This document shows positions 23,383-31,384 of a stretch of 64,000 bases of DNA, one piece after another; the stretch's first letter is position 1, and every line of letters starts with the position of its first letter. The notes under the pieces were generated by a model that saw only the letters and a list, made by a program, of their open reading frames with translations, searched no databases and was not told the DNA's origin. Origin of the DNA: Neptuniibacter victor (GTDB taxonomy: Bacteria > Pseudomonadota > Gammaproteobacteria > Pseudomonadales > Balneatricaceae); contig AP025763.1 of the NCBI GenBank assembly GCA_027943745.1, positions 1,488,001 to 1,552,000 on the forward strand, in the 5' to 3' direction. The position numbers and the translations under genes were made by a program.

Positions 23383-24471
23383 ATGCACATTAATTCTCTT
23401 CTTGATTTAGGCTGGAGCCATTTCTTCCAGTCTCAGCTCGACCTCGATCTATTAAGTACGCAACTTCCTTTTCGTGTTACGTCGGTTCAACGCAATCTTA
23501 TTGAATGCGTTGGTTTTGATAATGACGGGCAACTAAAAACCTTACAGCTATCGACTTACCCCTGGCGAAATGAATTGCCAGAGGCACACCCCACGGTGGG
23601 TGATTGGTTGATGTTGGCACTTGATTCAGAGTCACAGCATGGCTTTGAACCGCAGCAATTATTGGAGCGTAAAACGCGTATCCAGCGGAAAGCGGCGGGC
23701 AAAGAAGCCTATATCCAGATGATTGCGGCCAATATCGATACGCTGTTTATTACGACCTCATGTAATGAGGATTTCAGTCTTAATCGTATCGAGCGTTATC
23801 TGGCGATAGCTGCGGAGTCTTCCATCCATTGTGTGTTGGTGCTGACTAAAAAAGACCTCTGTGATGATCCTGATGTGTATATTGATCAGATCGTTGCAAG
23901 CCACCCGTTGTTGCCGGTAGAGCTAGTGGATGCCACCTGCCATGAGTCGGTTTCTGCTTTAACGCAGTGGATTGGTCAGGGCCAGACCGTTGCCCTTGTT
24001 GGTTCATCCGGTGTGGGCAAATCAACGGTCACAAACGGTTTGAAGGACTCTTTCGATCAAGCGACAGCCCCTATTAGGGAGGGCGACAAGAAAGGGCGAC
24101 ATACGACAACCTCGCGCAGCTTACATTATTTGCCTTCAGGGGGCTTATTGCTCGATACACCGGGGATGCGTGAGTTGCAGGTTGTTGATAGTGAAGCGGG
24201 CATTCAGCAAGCGTTCGATGATATCAGCAGCGTTGCAAAACGCTGTCGATTTGCCGACTGCCAGCATCAAAGTGAACCCGGTTGTGCAGTTATGGCAGAG
24301 GTTGATGCTGGAAGGCTGGATCAGCGTCGTTTAGATAACTATCAAAAACTATTGGCAGAGCAACTGCGTAATAATGAATCTATCGCGGAGCGTCGTCAGA
24401 ACAATCGCGCCTTAGGTCGTTTTTACAAACAAGCTCAACAAAGCGCGAAGCGTTTTAAGTCAAAAGAGTAA
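23383..24471 (+). CDS. rsgA: RsgA-family circularly permuted GTPase
   Basis: 362 aa from ATG 23383; TTTTGGGA lies 9 nt before it, and ATGs at 23377 and 23362 are alternatives. The GTPase motifs occur in permuted order: LTKKDL (G4) precedes GSSGVGKST (G1), then the T-rich switch and DTPGMREL (G3). The C-terminal zinc knuckle has Cys/His residues in CRFADCQHQSEPGC, and a basic tail follows. RsgA matures the 30S ribosomal subunit. The N-terminal OB domain is divergent, so this may be a second, paralogous RsgA rather than the housekeeping copy. Confidence 0.87.
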   Translation: MHINSLLDLGWSHFFQSQLDLDLLSTQLPFRVTSVQRNLIECVGFDNDGQLKTLQLSTYPWRNELPEAHPTVGDWLMLALDSESQHGFEPQQLLERKTRIQRKAAGKEAYIQMIAANIDTLFITTSCNEDFSLNRIERYLAIAAESSIHCVLVLTKKDLCDDPDVYIDQIVASHPLLPVELVDATCHESVSALTQWIGQGQTVALVGSSGVGKSTVTNGLKDSFDQATAPIREGDKKGRHTTTSRSLHYLPSGGLLLDTPGMRELQVVDSEAGIQQAFDDISSVAKRCRFADCQHQSEPGCAVMAEVDAGRLDQRRLDNYQKLLAEQLRNNESIAERRQNNRALGRFYKQAQQSAKRFKSKE

Positions 24472-24551
24472 GGTTAGGCTTACCTAAAGCGCGGCTTTCT
24501 TGAGTCGCGTTGCGGGCTAAGCTTGGAATAGGCCGCCTATCTATTCATCGA

Positions 24552-25205
24552 TTAGACGATAGGTAGGTGGCCCGTTTTAACCCAGATCACCGTCTCCTCT
24601 TCTACAAAAGGGTGGTGGGTGCTGCGGTGGGGGCTGCGTAGCCAACTGATCGCTGGATACTGACCATGTTCATCCATAAAGGTGCCGGATAAAACCAGTA
24701 TCTCTTCGCCGCCAAAGTGCTGATGAGGAAGAAAACGCTCACCTGCAGGCCATTTTACCAACGCTGTGTTTTCCCCTTCAAAACCATGCAGAGGCATCAC
24801 TTGTAATCCCCCTTGGCCAGGTAACCACGAGGTCTGTTGGGTGTTGATTCTAATGCTCTGCTGGTCTCCTTCGGCAAACTGATCAAGCTTTACAAACAGC
24901 GTACAGCCTTCTTTACTGAACGGGGTGTGCTTGCTGCCGGGCGGGTTGCGAATATAAGTACCCGCGGGGAAATCGCCGGTTTCATCCGAAAAGGTACCTT
25001 CGAGTACCAAGATCTCTTCACCAAAAGGGTGGTGATGCTCTGCAAAGCTGGCGCCGGCTTCATAACGGACAATGCTGGTGGCATGTCCTGACTCTTTCTC
25101 TTCACGTGCCAAACGTTTACGGGTCACGCCTTTGGCTGGGCTTTCTTGCCACGCCTCTTGGTTTGTATCGATCACAACCCGTTGTGTGAAATCCATGTTT
25201 AACAT
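24552..25205 (-). CDS. Double-cupin (ChrR-like) metal-binding protein
   Basis: 217 aa with two cupin domains. Each has the motif pair: HHHPFGEEILVLEGTF with GSKHTPF, and HQHFGGEEILVLSGTF with STHHPF. The histidines and glutamates are those that bind Zn, Fe or Mn. The sequence resembles the cupin half of ChrR anti-sigma factors, but the zinc-binding anti-sigma domain and a sigma-factor neighbour are both missing. A stand-alone oxygen- or peroxide-related cupin is likely; the activity is unknown. Start alternatives: MLNMDF or the second Met. Confidence 0.82.
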   Translation of the reverse strand: MLNMDFTQRVVIDTNQEAWQESPAKGVTRKRLAREEKESGHATSIVRYEAGASFAEHHHPFGEEILVLEGTFSDETGDFPAGTYIRNPPGSKHTPFSKEGCTLFVKLDQFAEGDQQSIRINTQQTSWLPGQGGLQVMPLHGFEGENTALVKWPAGERFLPHQHFGGEEILVLSGTFMDEHGQYPAISWLRSPHRSTHHPFVEEETVIWVKTGHLPIV

Positions 25206-25282
25206 AACTGCGAATACCTTTAGATCAATTAACGCTGAAAGCGAGGTGCTCGATTACAATGTACTGGGCTAAGCTACCCCGG

Positions 25283-26083
25283 TTAATTTCTGCCTGCCAT
25301 GACGCCACCGTCTATATCCCAAATTGCGCCTGTTACCCAACTGCTATCATCACCGAGTAGGAAGCTAATGGTGCTGGCAATGTCGTTAGCCTGCCCTATA
25401 CGTCCTATAGGGTGGAAACCATCAAAGCTACTCAGGGTTTCATCGATCTCTTCTGGCGCAATAAAGGCTTCGTATATGGGTGTTTTAACCACTGCCGGTG
25501 AAACAGCGTTAACACGGATGTTGTTATCGGCTAGTTCCATTGCCATATGTTGGGTTAACGCGTGTAAGCCTGCTTTAGCCATAGAATAAGCGCTGGATGG
25601 GGTCGCTTTGATCGCTTGTTTCGCCCACATGGAGCCTATATTAACAATAGATCCTCCGCCATGCTGAATCATATTATTTACAACAGCCTGGCTGGCGAAA
25701 AAGGTCGCTTTGTTCAGATCCATATACTGATCATAATCATGCTGGCTATGCTCCATAAAGGGCTTTGGGCTGAAATAGCCTGCGGCATTCACCAAGTATT
25801 TTAGGTGCGCATGCTGGTGGTTAATCGAGGTGATTAACTCTTCTAAGCTGTCGTTATTATATAGATCGGCTTGGATGATATGCGTATCTATTGAGTCGTT
25901 AAGTGTGTCGTTAAGTGTGTCGTTTAGGCTTTGTAAGGTCTGTTGTGCTTGTTGTAGTTTCTCAAGTGAACGGCCAACGAGAATCGTACTAATCCCTTGC
26001 TGGGTTAATTGCGCCGCAGTGGCTAAGCCCATGCCGCTGGAGCCGCCAATAATTACTGCTTTGATTTCTGTCGGGTTATTCAT
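25283..26083 (-). CDS. SDR-family oxidoreductase
   Basis: 266 aa classical SDR: cofactor motif [13 protein letters not shown], catalytic Ser in NIGSMW, Tyr/Lys in [11 protein letters not shown], and the C-terminal [15 protein letters not shown] common in FabG-like enzymes. Around residue 55 it carries an expanded repeat [12 protein letters not shown] encoded by near-identical 12-bp units. It is divergent from an HxlR regulator, its probable controller. Confidence 0.87.
   Translation of the reverse strand: MNNPTEIKAVIIGGSSGMGLATAAQLTQQGISTILVGRSLEKLQQAQQTLQSLNDTLNDTLNDSIDTHIIQADLYNNDSLEELITSINHQHAHLKYLVNAAGYFSPKPFMEHSQHDYDQYMDLNKATFFASQAVVNNMIQHGGGSIVNIGSMWAKQAIKATPSSAYSMAKAGLHALTQHMAMELADNNIRVNAVSPAVVKTPIYEAFIAPEEIDETLSSFDGFHPIGRIGQANDIASTISFLLGDDSSWVTGAIWDIDGGVMAGRN
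25895..25930 (-). repeat. Tandem 12-bp coding repeat inside the SDR gene
   Basis: GTCGTTAAGTGT occurs twice in tandem, followed by a third diverged copy (GTCGTTTAGGCT). It encodes LNDT units on the minus strand. Copy number may vary between strains without breaking the frame. Confidence 0.85.
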
Positions 26084-26149
26084 AGAATGTTTTCCACTGT
26101 ATGTTATATCTGATGGGCTTTATCTTGCGGTTCAGAGCAGCAGCTGAAA

Positions 26150-26184
26150 AGTAAGTACAAATTGGTAACCTAGGTACTTTTTGG
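26150..26184. promoter_or_regulatory. Candidate HxlR operator between SDR and HxlR genes
   Basis: In the 110-bp divergent gap, GTAC occurs three times with GGTAACC between (GTACAAATTGGTAACC, then GTACTTTTTGGTAC). Regularly spaced GTAC half-sites of this sort resemble HxlR-type operators, but the assignment is by eye. Confidence 0.35.
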
Positions 26185-26193
26185 TACATCTTT

Positions 26194-26532
26194 ATGAAAA
26201 CTAAAGAAAAAATATTTTCGAGAAAGCCAGCAGCGGAACAAGCTTCACGTATGGTGGAGACTATTGTTGGCTGTAAATGGTCATTAACCATTTATCAGTT
26301 GTTGGATAATGAGATTACGCGTCCGGGTGAGATGGTACGTTCTGTCGAGGGGCTAAGTACCAAAGTGTTGAATGAGTGCTTACGCAGAAACATTGAGTTT
26401 GGCATTTTAGAGCGGACCACTTTTAACGAAGTTCCGCCGCGGGTTGAGTACTCGGTGACAGCCTTTGGTGAGAAGTTTATCCGTGTGCTGGATGAGCTGG
26501 AAAAACTACAGGATGAAATTGATAACAGCTAA
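26194..26532 (+). CDS. HxlR-family winged-helix regulator
   Basis: 112 aa, standard size. The HxlR pattern is clear: GCKWSLTIYQLL, the recognition helix region GLSTKVLNECLRRNIEFGILERTTFNEVPPRVEYSVTAFG. Many members sense quinones or aldehydes, and the divergent SDR gene is a plausible target. The conserved N-terminal sensing cysteine of HypR/YodB types may correspond to the Cys just before KWSL. Confidence 0.88.
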   Translation: MKTKEKIFSRKPAAEQASRMVETIVGCKWSLTIYQLLDNEITRPGEMVRSVEGLSTKVLNECLRRNIEFGILERTTFNEVPPRVEYSVTAFGEKFIRVLDELEKLQDEIDNS

Positions 26533-26930
26533 CAAGCCTTGGTATGGCTAATGAACTTGTTTCAGAATGTCATCGCGCTCATTAGTAATGGCTGATATCT
26601 ACCCTGTATCTTCAAATATATCCTCTTTTAGTAATTTCTCCTGCAAGCTCTTTTTGGATCTTCACTTTTGGGATAATCGTGGGTTTTTCCACGTAGCGAA
26701 AAAGCGTGTTTAAACTATAAAACGCTGCCGTTGGGCGTTCATGTCCTGTTCTTAAATTATCACCCGGTACTAATAGACTAGTACTAATAGTGCAGCGCTA
26801 ATAGTCCAGTGGCGTATTGCTAGCGGGAACGGTGGTGCAGACTATTAATCAGTTGGCCACTTAATCTTCATTACCTTATCCAGACTGATAAGTAATGTTT
26901 GCAGCACATCCAATATAGAGAGCGCTTTTT
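26533..26930. other. Intergenic region without a recognisable gene
   Basis: 398 bp. It holds a small hairpin CGTGGGTTTTTCCACG (26678-26693) and a short repeat: GTACTAATAG at 26767-26776 and 26781-26790, then CTAATAG at 26798-26804. The promoter of the following ExbB-like operon presumably lies here, but no clear -35/-10 pair stands out. Confidence 0.6.
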
Positions 26931-27647
26931 ATGTATGTACCTGTCAGTTTTAAACCTTTTCTGTATTGGCTCTTACTGTTTAGTTTAATGGCTTTCGGCG
27001 TTTTCCTAAGTTGGGATCTAGCCTTTTTACCGCTGATTATCGAGCAGGATAATACTCGTATTTGCATGATTATCTTGCTGCTTCTATTGGGTATGAGTTG
27101 TCACTGCGCTTATCGAAGTGTCGTTTTATCCGCTCAATTTCAGATGTTTGATGCTTTTTATCTAGAGAGCGATGCGTTTAGCGATAAGCCGATAAATAAG
27201 CGATACCCGCCTGGTAGATCCTTGGCTCAAGAGTATCTGTTTAGTTCTGCTCAAACTCAGAAGGATGAGGTGCAGAGCGATAAAGCGCTGATGGCTGAGC
27301 TGTTGGTTGAGGAAACGCGAGGCTCCCATCAAGTGGGCTGGTTTGTGGTGGCCGCGATGATCAAGCTTGGTTTGTTAGGCACGGTGATCGGTTTCATTAT
27401 CATGCTGAGTTCGGTTTCAGGGTTAGAAAACCTGACCATATCTGATGTTAAAGATTTGATGCAAAAGATGACGGAAGGCATGGGGGTGGCAATGAGCACC
27501 ACTTTGATAGGCTTGATCGGTAGCATGTTATTAAGTGCACAGTATCTATTATTGGATCGGATGGCAGATCGATTTGTGGCATTAAATATTAGCTTAGGTG
27601 ATCGTTTCCTCGTTACGCCAATAGAAGCGAACGGCGCCGAATTATGA
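26931..27647 (+). CDS. MotA/TolQ/ExbB-type proton-channel protein
   Basis: 238 aa with two N-terminal transmembrane helices, a cytoplasmic loop, and two more helices. These hold the family core VAAMIKLGLLGTVIGFIIMLS and, later, MTEGMGVAMSTTLIGLIGSMLL. ExbB/TolQ/MotA proteins form proton-driven motor complexes with ExbD/TolR/MotB partners. The next gene overlaps by 4 bp (ATGA) and encodes such a partner. No TonB, Tol-Pal or flagellar genes are adjacent, so this is neither of the classical systems. Confidence 0.83.
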   Translation: MYVPVSFKPFLYWLLLFSLMAFGVFLSWDLAFLPLIIEQDNTRICMIILLLLLGMSCHCAYRSVVLSAQFQMFDAFYLESDAFSDKPINKRYPPGRSLAQEYLFSSAQTQKDEVQSDKALMAELLVEETRGSHQVGWFVVAAMIKLGLLGTVIGFIIMLSSVSGLENLTISDVKDLMQKMTEGMGVAMSTTLIGLIGSMLLSAQYLLLDRMADRFVALNISLGDRFLVTPIEANGAEL

Positions 27648-28252
27648 GATTGTTTGGGCAAGGTTCGAAAGGTGATATAGACCCTTTTACGGATCTTCTT
27701 TTCAATACTTTGCTCACGTTTACCTTTCTCTTTCTTATCGCGTTATTGCTTTTAAACCCTCCGGCTAAATCGGGCATTATCGATCCTAAAGCGGAGTTCA
27801 TTATTACGGTGAGCTGGCCGGATGGGAATCCAAATGACATCGATGTTTGGGCGGAAGGGCCTAAGCAGACAAAGGTTTGGTATAAGCGTACTCAGCATGG
27901 CTTGATGCACCTAGATCGCGATGATCGTGGTAACGCTAACGATACCCAGGAGATTAATGGAAAAACGGTCAGCAACCCCATTAATCAAGAGGTATTGACG
28001 ATTAGGGGAAGACCGCCAGGCGAGTATGTTATCAATCTGCACTATTTCAAAAGCGAGGATCAGCAGGCGGTGCCGGTCACTATTTATATGGCAGAAGTGA
28101 ACCCCGTTTTAAAAGTGATTAGCTATACCACCGAGGTGCTCGCAAGGGAGAAGGATGAGATCACCGCACTGCGATTTAGCATCACACCTCAGGGAAATAT
28201 TACTAACATCAATAAACTTCAAAAGAGCATTATTAAGGCGAATAGTAAATGA
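27644..28252 (+). CDS. ExbD/MotB-like anchor with a DUF2135-like periplasmic domain
   Basis: 202 aa. Asp12 and Asp17 precede a single transmembrane helix (DPFTDLLFNTLLTFTFLFLIALLLL), the layout of ExbD/TolR/MotB proteins, where an Asp carries protons. Instead of an ExbD or OmpA domain, the periplasmic part has ITVSWPDGNPNDIDVWAEGP, then MHLDRDDRGNAND and PPGEYVINLHYF. That beta pattern resembles YfaP/DUF2135 domains. The combination is unusual. The gene is coupled to both neighbours by 4-bp ATGA overlaps. Confidence 0.75.
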   Translation: MRLFGQGSKGDIDPFTDLLFNTLLTFTFLFLIALLLLNPPAKSGIIDPKAEFIITVSWPDGNPNDIDVWAEGPKQTKVWYKRTQHGLMHLDRDDRGNANDTQEINGKTVSNPINQEVLTIRGRPPGEYVINLHYFKSEDQQAVPVTIYMAEVNPVLKVISYTTEVLAREKDEITALRFSITPQGNITNINKLQKSIIKANSK

Positions 28253-28764
28253 GTGAAGAGCTATTAGGACTGACGTTGGCCTATGTATTCTTAACGGCGT
28301 TGTTATTGATCGCGATTATCGCGGGGCGCATAAGGTGGCCAATCAAGGCCGGTTTGATTGTGATCTCAATCGCTTTTTATGCTGTGAGTTACAGCGGCTG
28401 GAAGCATGCCCAAGGTTGGCCGAGTAAAACAGCGCTACCGGATAAATTTCTACTTCATTATGCGGTTATTGAAGAGCCGAATGAAGCAAGGGGAGAGCAG
28501 GGTATGTTTTATCTATGGGTAACTGATCTCAAACATGATGAGTTAGCCGACAAACCTAGAGCTTTTGAGATCCCTTATGATCAAGCGACACATGCAGTGA
28601 TTGAGCAAGCGCTGAAAAAAACGCGTAGCGGTCAGCCGCAATTAGGACAGCCAGTGTTAAATGTGGCTAAACCGTTTAAACCGAAACAGCAAAATGCATT
28701 GGGTCAGAAAATAGCTAAGTTTGATTTCACTGATGTTCCTGTTCCCGCCCTCCCGGAGAAATAG
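28249..28764 (+). CDS. Membrane protein of the ExbB-like operon, function unknown
   Basis: 171 aa. Two N-terminal transmembrane helices (about 5-25 and 32-50) are followed by a soluble domain of about 120 residues containing FYLWVTDLKHDE and YDQATHAVIEQALKK and ending in a Pro/Lys-rich tail. I do not recognise the family. It is tied to the preceding gene by an ATGA overlap, and the next gene starts 2 bp after its stop, so it is an integral part of the operon. Confidence 0.7.
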   Translation: MSEELLGLTLAYVFLTALLLIAIIAGRIRWPIKAGLIVISIAFYAVSYSGWKHAQGWPSKTALPDKFLLHYAVIEEPNEARGEQGMFYLWVTDLKHDELADKPRAFEIPYDQATHAVIEQALKKTRSGQPQLGQPVLNVAKPFKPKQQNALGQKIAKFDFTDVPVPALPEK

Positions 28765-28766
28765 TG

Positions 28767-29510
28767 ATGTTAAGCAAACTGAGACGAGAGCCGCCACTGT
28801 TAAGAGCTGCTATTTTTCTATTGTTCGCGCTGCTCTATGGTTGTGATTCGGATATCCCAAGTACTGAGTATTACCCTTTGCAGAGCGGAGTGACTTGGGA
28901 GTACCGGGTCACGACGAACTTGGCGGGCAAAGAAGATATACGCAGCTACCGCGTTGAAAATAGGGGGGAGGTGACTCTGAGTAACGAGTACTCAGATGAG
29001 GTTGTAAACGTTCGTCACACCAGCGATGGAACGGATTACTATATCTTGCAAGATGATACAGGCAGTTATCGAATTGCTGAACGTTCAATTATTGAATACG
29101 AACCGCGGTTTGAACCCGAGAGGGTTCGTATTCTTCCGAGCCTTGAGGATATTGAAGTTGGACGAACGTGGGCCATCGTGACTAAGCCATATGCGTTGCA
29201 TCGCACCTCATCTTCGTCGCTTCCAGATCCTTCCGAACAGTCACTCAATATGCTGTTCGATATCAAATCGTTAAACGATGAAGTTACCGTGCCCGCAGGA
29301 ACATTTGATAACTGTTTGCGAGTAGAGGGATCAGCGATCGTTTCATTGTATACCGATCCGCGAATCGGTTATCAGGATATAGAGATTAAGCAGACCGAAT
29401 GGTATGCACCTGGTGTCGGTATGGTTAAGTTTGTACGTGATGAGCCTTTGGATATGCCATTATTTAAAGGAGGGAAGATCACATTTGAATTAACGGCGTT
29501 TGATCCTTAA
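28767..29510 (+). CDS. Putative lipoprotein of the ExbB-like operon
   Basis: 247 aa. The signal peptide ends in a lipobox-like LLYGC, so the mature protein is probably lipid-anchored. The mature part begins with STEYYPLQSGVTWEYRVTTN and has many beta strands, including VPAGTFDNCLRVEG and IEIKQTEWYAPGVGMVKF. This pattern occurs in uncharacterised secreted lipoproteins. GGAGAAATAG lies before the ATG. It closes the four-gene operon. Confidence 0.78.
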   Translation: MLSKLRREPPLLRAAIFLLFALLYGCDSDIPSTEYYPLQSGVTWEYRVTTNLAGKEDIRSYRVENRGEVTLSNEYSDEVVNVRHTSDGTDYYILQDDTGSYRIAERSIIEYEPRFEPERVRILPSLEDIEVGRTWAIVTKPYALHRTSSSSLPDPSEQSLNMLFDIKSLNDEVTVPAGTFDNCLRVEGSAIVSLYTDPRIGYQDIEIKQTEWYAPGVGMVKFVRDEPLDMPLFKGGKITFELTAFDP

Positions 29511-29682
29511 GAAGAGATAGCCGTTTTGGCTTATACCTCGGGGGATTTTTTACTCTATGTAAGTGTCAGATCTACTGATATTTTGCGAGAAAAAATCCTT
29601 AGGTGGTATTCAGGGAGTATATGTATTAATAATAGAGGTATTAAACACTATCTTTGTCCTGTCTTGAGAAAAGGAAACTGCT

Positions 29683-30327
29683 GTGGATATGGATTTAAGT
29701 TTGCTGCAAGTACGTGTTATCGGCTGCATGTTAGAAAAAGAGATTACCACGCCGGATCAATACCCCCTTTCGCTGAAATCGCTGACGGTTGCTTGTAATC
29801 AAAAGAGTAATCGTGAACCCGTGATGGAACTGTCCGAAGTTGACGTTCAGGATGTTATCGATGAGCTAGCCAAAAAACGCTTTATAAGAGATGAAACTGG
29901 TTTTGGTAGTCGAGTTGTTAAGTATAAGCACCGTTTCTGCAATACAGAATTTAGCGATCTACAACTGAACCCTCAAGAATTAGGCATCATCTGCACTTTG
30001 TTTTTGAGAGGACCGCAAACGCCAGGTGAACTGCGTAGCCGTACAAATCGTCTATGTGAGTTTAGTGATGTGGCGGAGGTTGATGCTGTACTGCAACGCT
30101 TATCAAAACGAGATGATCAGCCGTTGGTCATTCGTTTAGAGCGTGAACCGGGTAAACGAGAATCTCGTTATGCGCACTTATTTAGCGGGCCTGTTGATAC
30201 TGAGGTAGCCGCAGCAGTCACATCTAGCCAACAGCCCGCTAACAATGATGCCCTAGAGCAACGGGTTGAAGCATTGGAAGCTCAAGTGGCAGAGCTTAAG
30301 CAGATGTTAGATGAGCTTTTGGCTTAA
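29683..30327 (+). CDS. yceH: YceH family protein (UPF0502/DUF480)
   Basis: 214 aa. GTG 29683 is preferred because AGGAA lies 7-8 nt upstream; ATG 29689 is possible. Two winged-helix domains are recognisable: [28 protein letters not shown] with SNREPV, and [21 protein letters not shown]-terminal coiled coil ([21 protein letters not shown]) completes the family layout. The molecular function of YceH is not well defined. Confidence 0.92.
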   Translation: MDMDLSLLQVRVIGCMLEKEITTPDQYPLSLKSLTVACNQKSNREPVMELSEVDVQDVIDELAKKRFIRDETGFGSRVVKYKHRFCNTEFSDLQLNPQELGIICTLFLRGPQTPGELRSRTNRLCEFSDVAEVDAVLQRLSKRDDQPLVIRLEREPGKRESRYAHLFSGPVDTEVAAAVTSSQQPANNDALEQRVEALEAQVAELKQMLDELLA

Positions 30328-30471
30328 TATGTTGTGAGCCACAATTGATCTATTAGATTTCTGTAGGTGCGAGAGGCAGGTTGAAAAGGTATGATGCTCG
30401 ACTTCGTCTCTCTGTCTGAAAATTGCGAAGGCGCTATCCAGACATTATAAACCGAACAACAGGGTCTAAAC

Positions 30472-31356
30472 ATGAACAGCACGGTCTCTCCTCTCAACGC
30501 TGCTAAACGTATCGATGGCAAAGGGTGTGCCGATCAAATTATTGCTTCGATTGCTGACAGGGTGGCTATACTAGGTATTCAGCCTGGTTTAGCCGTGATT
30601 CTTGTCGGGGCAGACTCTGCCAGTCAAACTTATGTGAACAGTAAATCAAAACGCGCCAAAGAGTGCGGTTTTTATTCTGCTCAATATGATCTGCCTGAAG
30701 ATACCTCAGAAGTAGCGCTGCTTGAGTTGATAGAACAGTTGAATGTTGATGATCAGATTCATGGCATTTTGGTTCAGCTTCCTTTGCCTGATCAGATTGA
30801 CCCCGAGAAAGTTATCCAAGCGATTGATCCGACTAAGGATGTTGATGGCTTTCATTTTAACAACGCAGGACGTTTACAAGCGGGAGCGTTAGAGCAGGCA
30901 CTGATCCCTTGTACGCCTTTAGGTTGTCTTCATCTTATTCAGCACGAACTAGGAGCAGAATTGCGTGGTAAGCACGTGGTGGTGGTTGGACGTTCTAATA
31001 TTGTGGGTAAACCTGTAGCGAGTTTGTTACTGCAGCAGGACTGTACGGTTACAACGGTTCATAGTGGTACCGTCAACCCTGAGCAGATATGCCGATTAGC
31101 CGATATTCTTATCGTAGCGGTAGGCGTTCCTCAATTAGTGAAAGCTGATTGGGTAAAGCCGGGCGCAGTAGTCATTGATGTGGGGATTAACTACGTTGAA
31201 GACTCGTCTGGCAAAGGGCGTTTAATTGGTGATGTTCATTTTGATGCCGTTGCGGAAAAAGCCGCGGCGATCACCCCCGTTCCTGGAGGTGTTGGACCGA
31301 TGACGATCGCCATGTTGATGCAGAATACCTTGCTGGTGGCGGAAAGGGCTTTATAA
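30472..31356 (+). CDS. folD: Bifunctional methylenetetrahydrofolate dehydrogenase/methenyltetrahydrofolate cyclohydrolase
   Basis: 294 aa. It interconverts 5,10-methylene-, 5,10-methenyl- and 10-formyl-tetrahydrofolate using NADP. The catalytic YVNSK (residues 54-58) matches the Tyr-x3-Lys of FolD. Also visible are GILVQLPLP, the DVDGF motif, the Rossmann VVVGRSNIVGKPVA and the C-terminal TPVPGGVGPMT. The short N-terminal extension before AKRIDGK is slightly longer than usual. Confidence 0.97.
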   Translation: MNSTVSPLNAAKRIDGKGCADQIIASIADRVAILGIQPGLAVILVGADSASQTYVNSKSKRAKECGFYSAQYDLPEDTSEVALLELIEQLNVDDQIHGILVQLPLPDQIDPEKVIQAIDPTKDVDGFHFNNAGRLQAGALEQALIPCTPLGCLHLIQHELGAELRGKHVVVVGRSNIVGKPVASLLLQQDCTVTTVHSGTVNPEQICRLADILIVAVGVPQLVKADWVKPGAVVIDVGINYVEDSSGKGRLIGDVHFDAVAEKAAAITPVPGGVGPMTIAMLMQNTLLVAERAL

Positions 31357-31384
31357 CCATTAACGGATACCAGTAAGGTTTCTT

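Noticed and set aside
26931-28252. Zorya-type defence (ZorA/ZorB) for the ExbB/ExbD-like pair
   Set aside because: No OmpA-like peptidoglycan-binding domain, no long ZorA tail and no helicase or nuclease genes follow.
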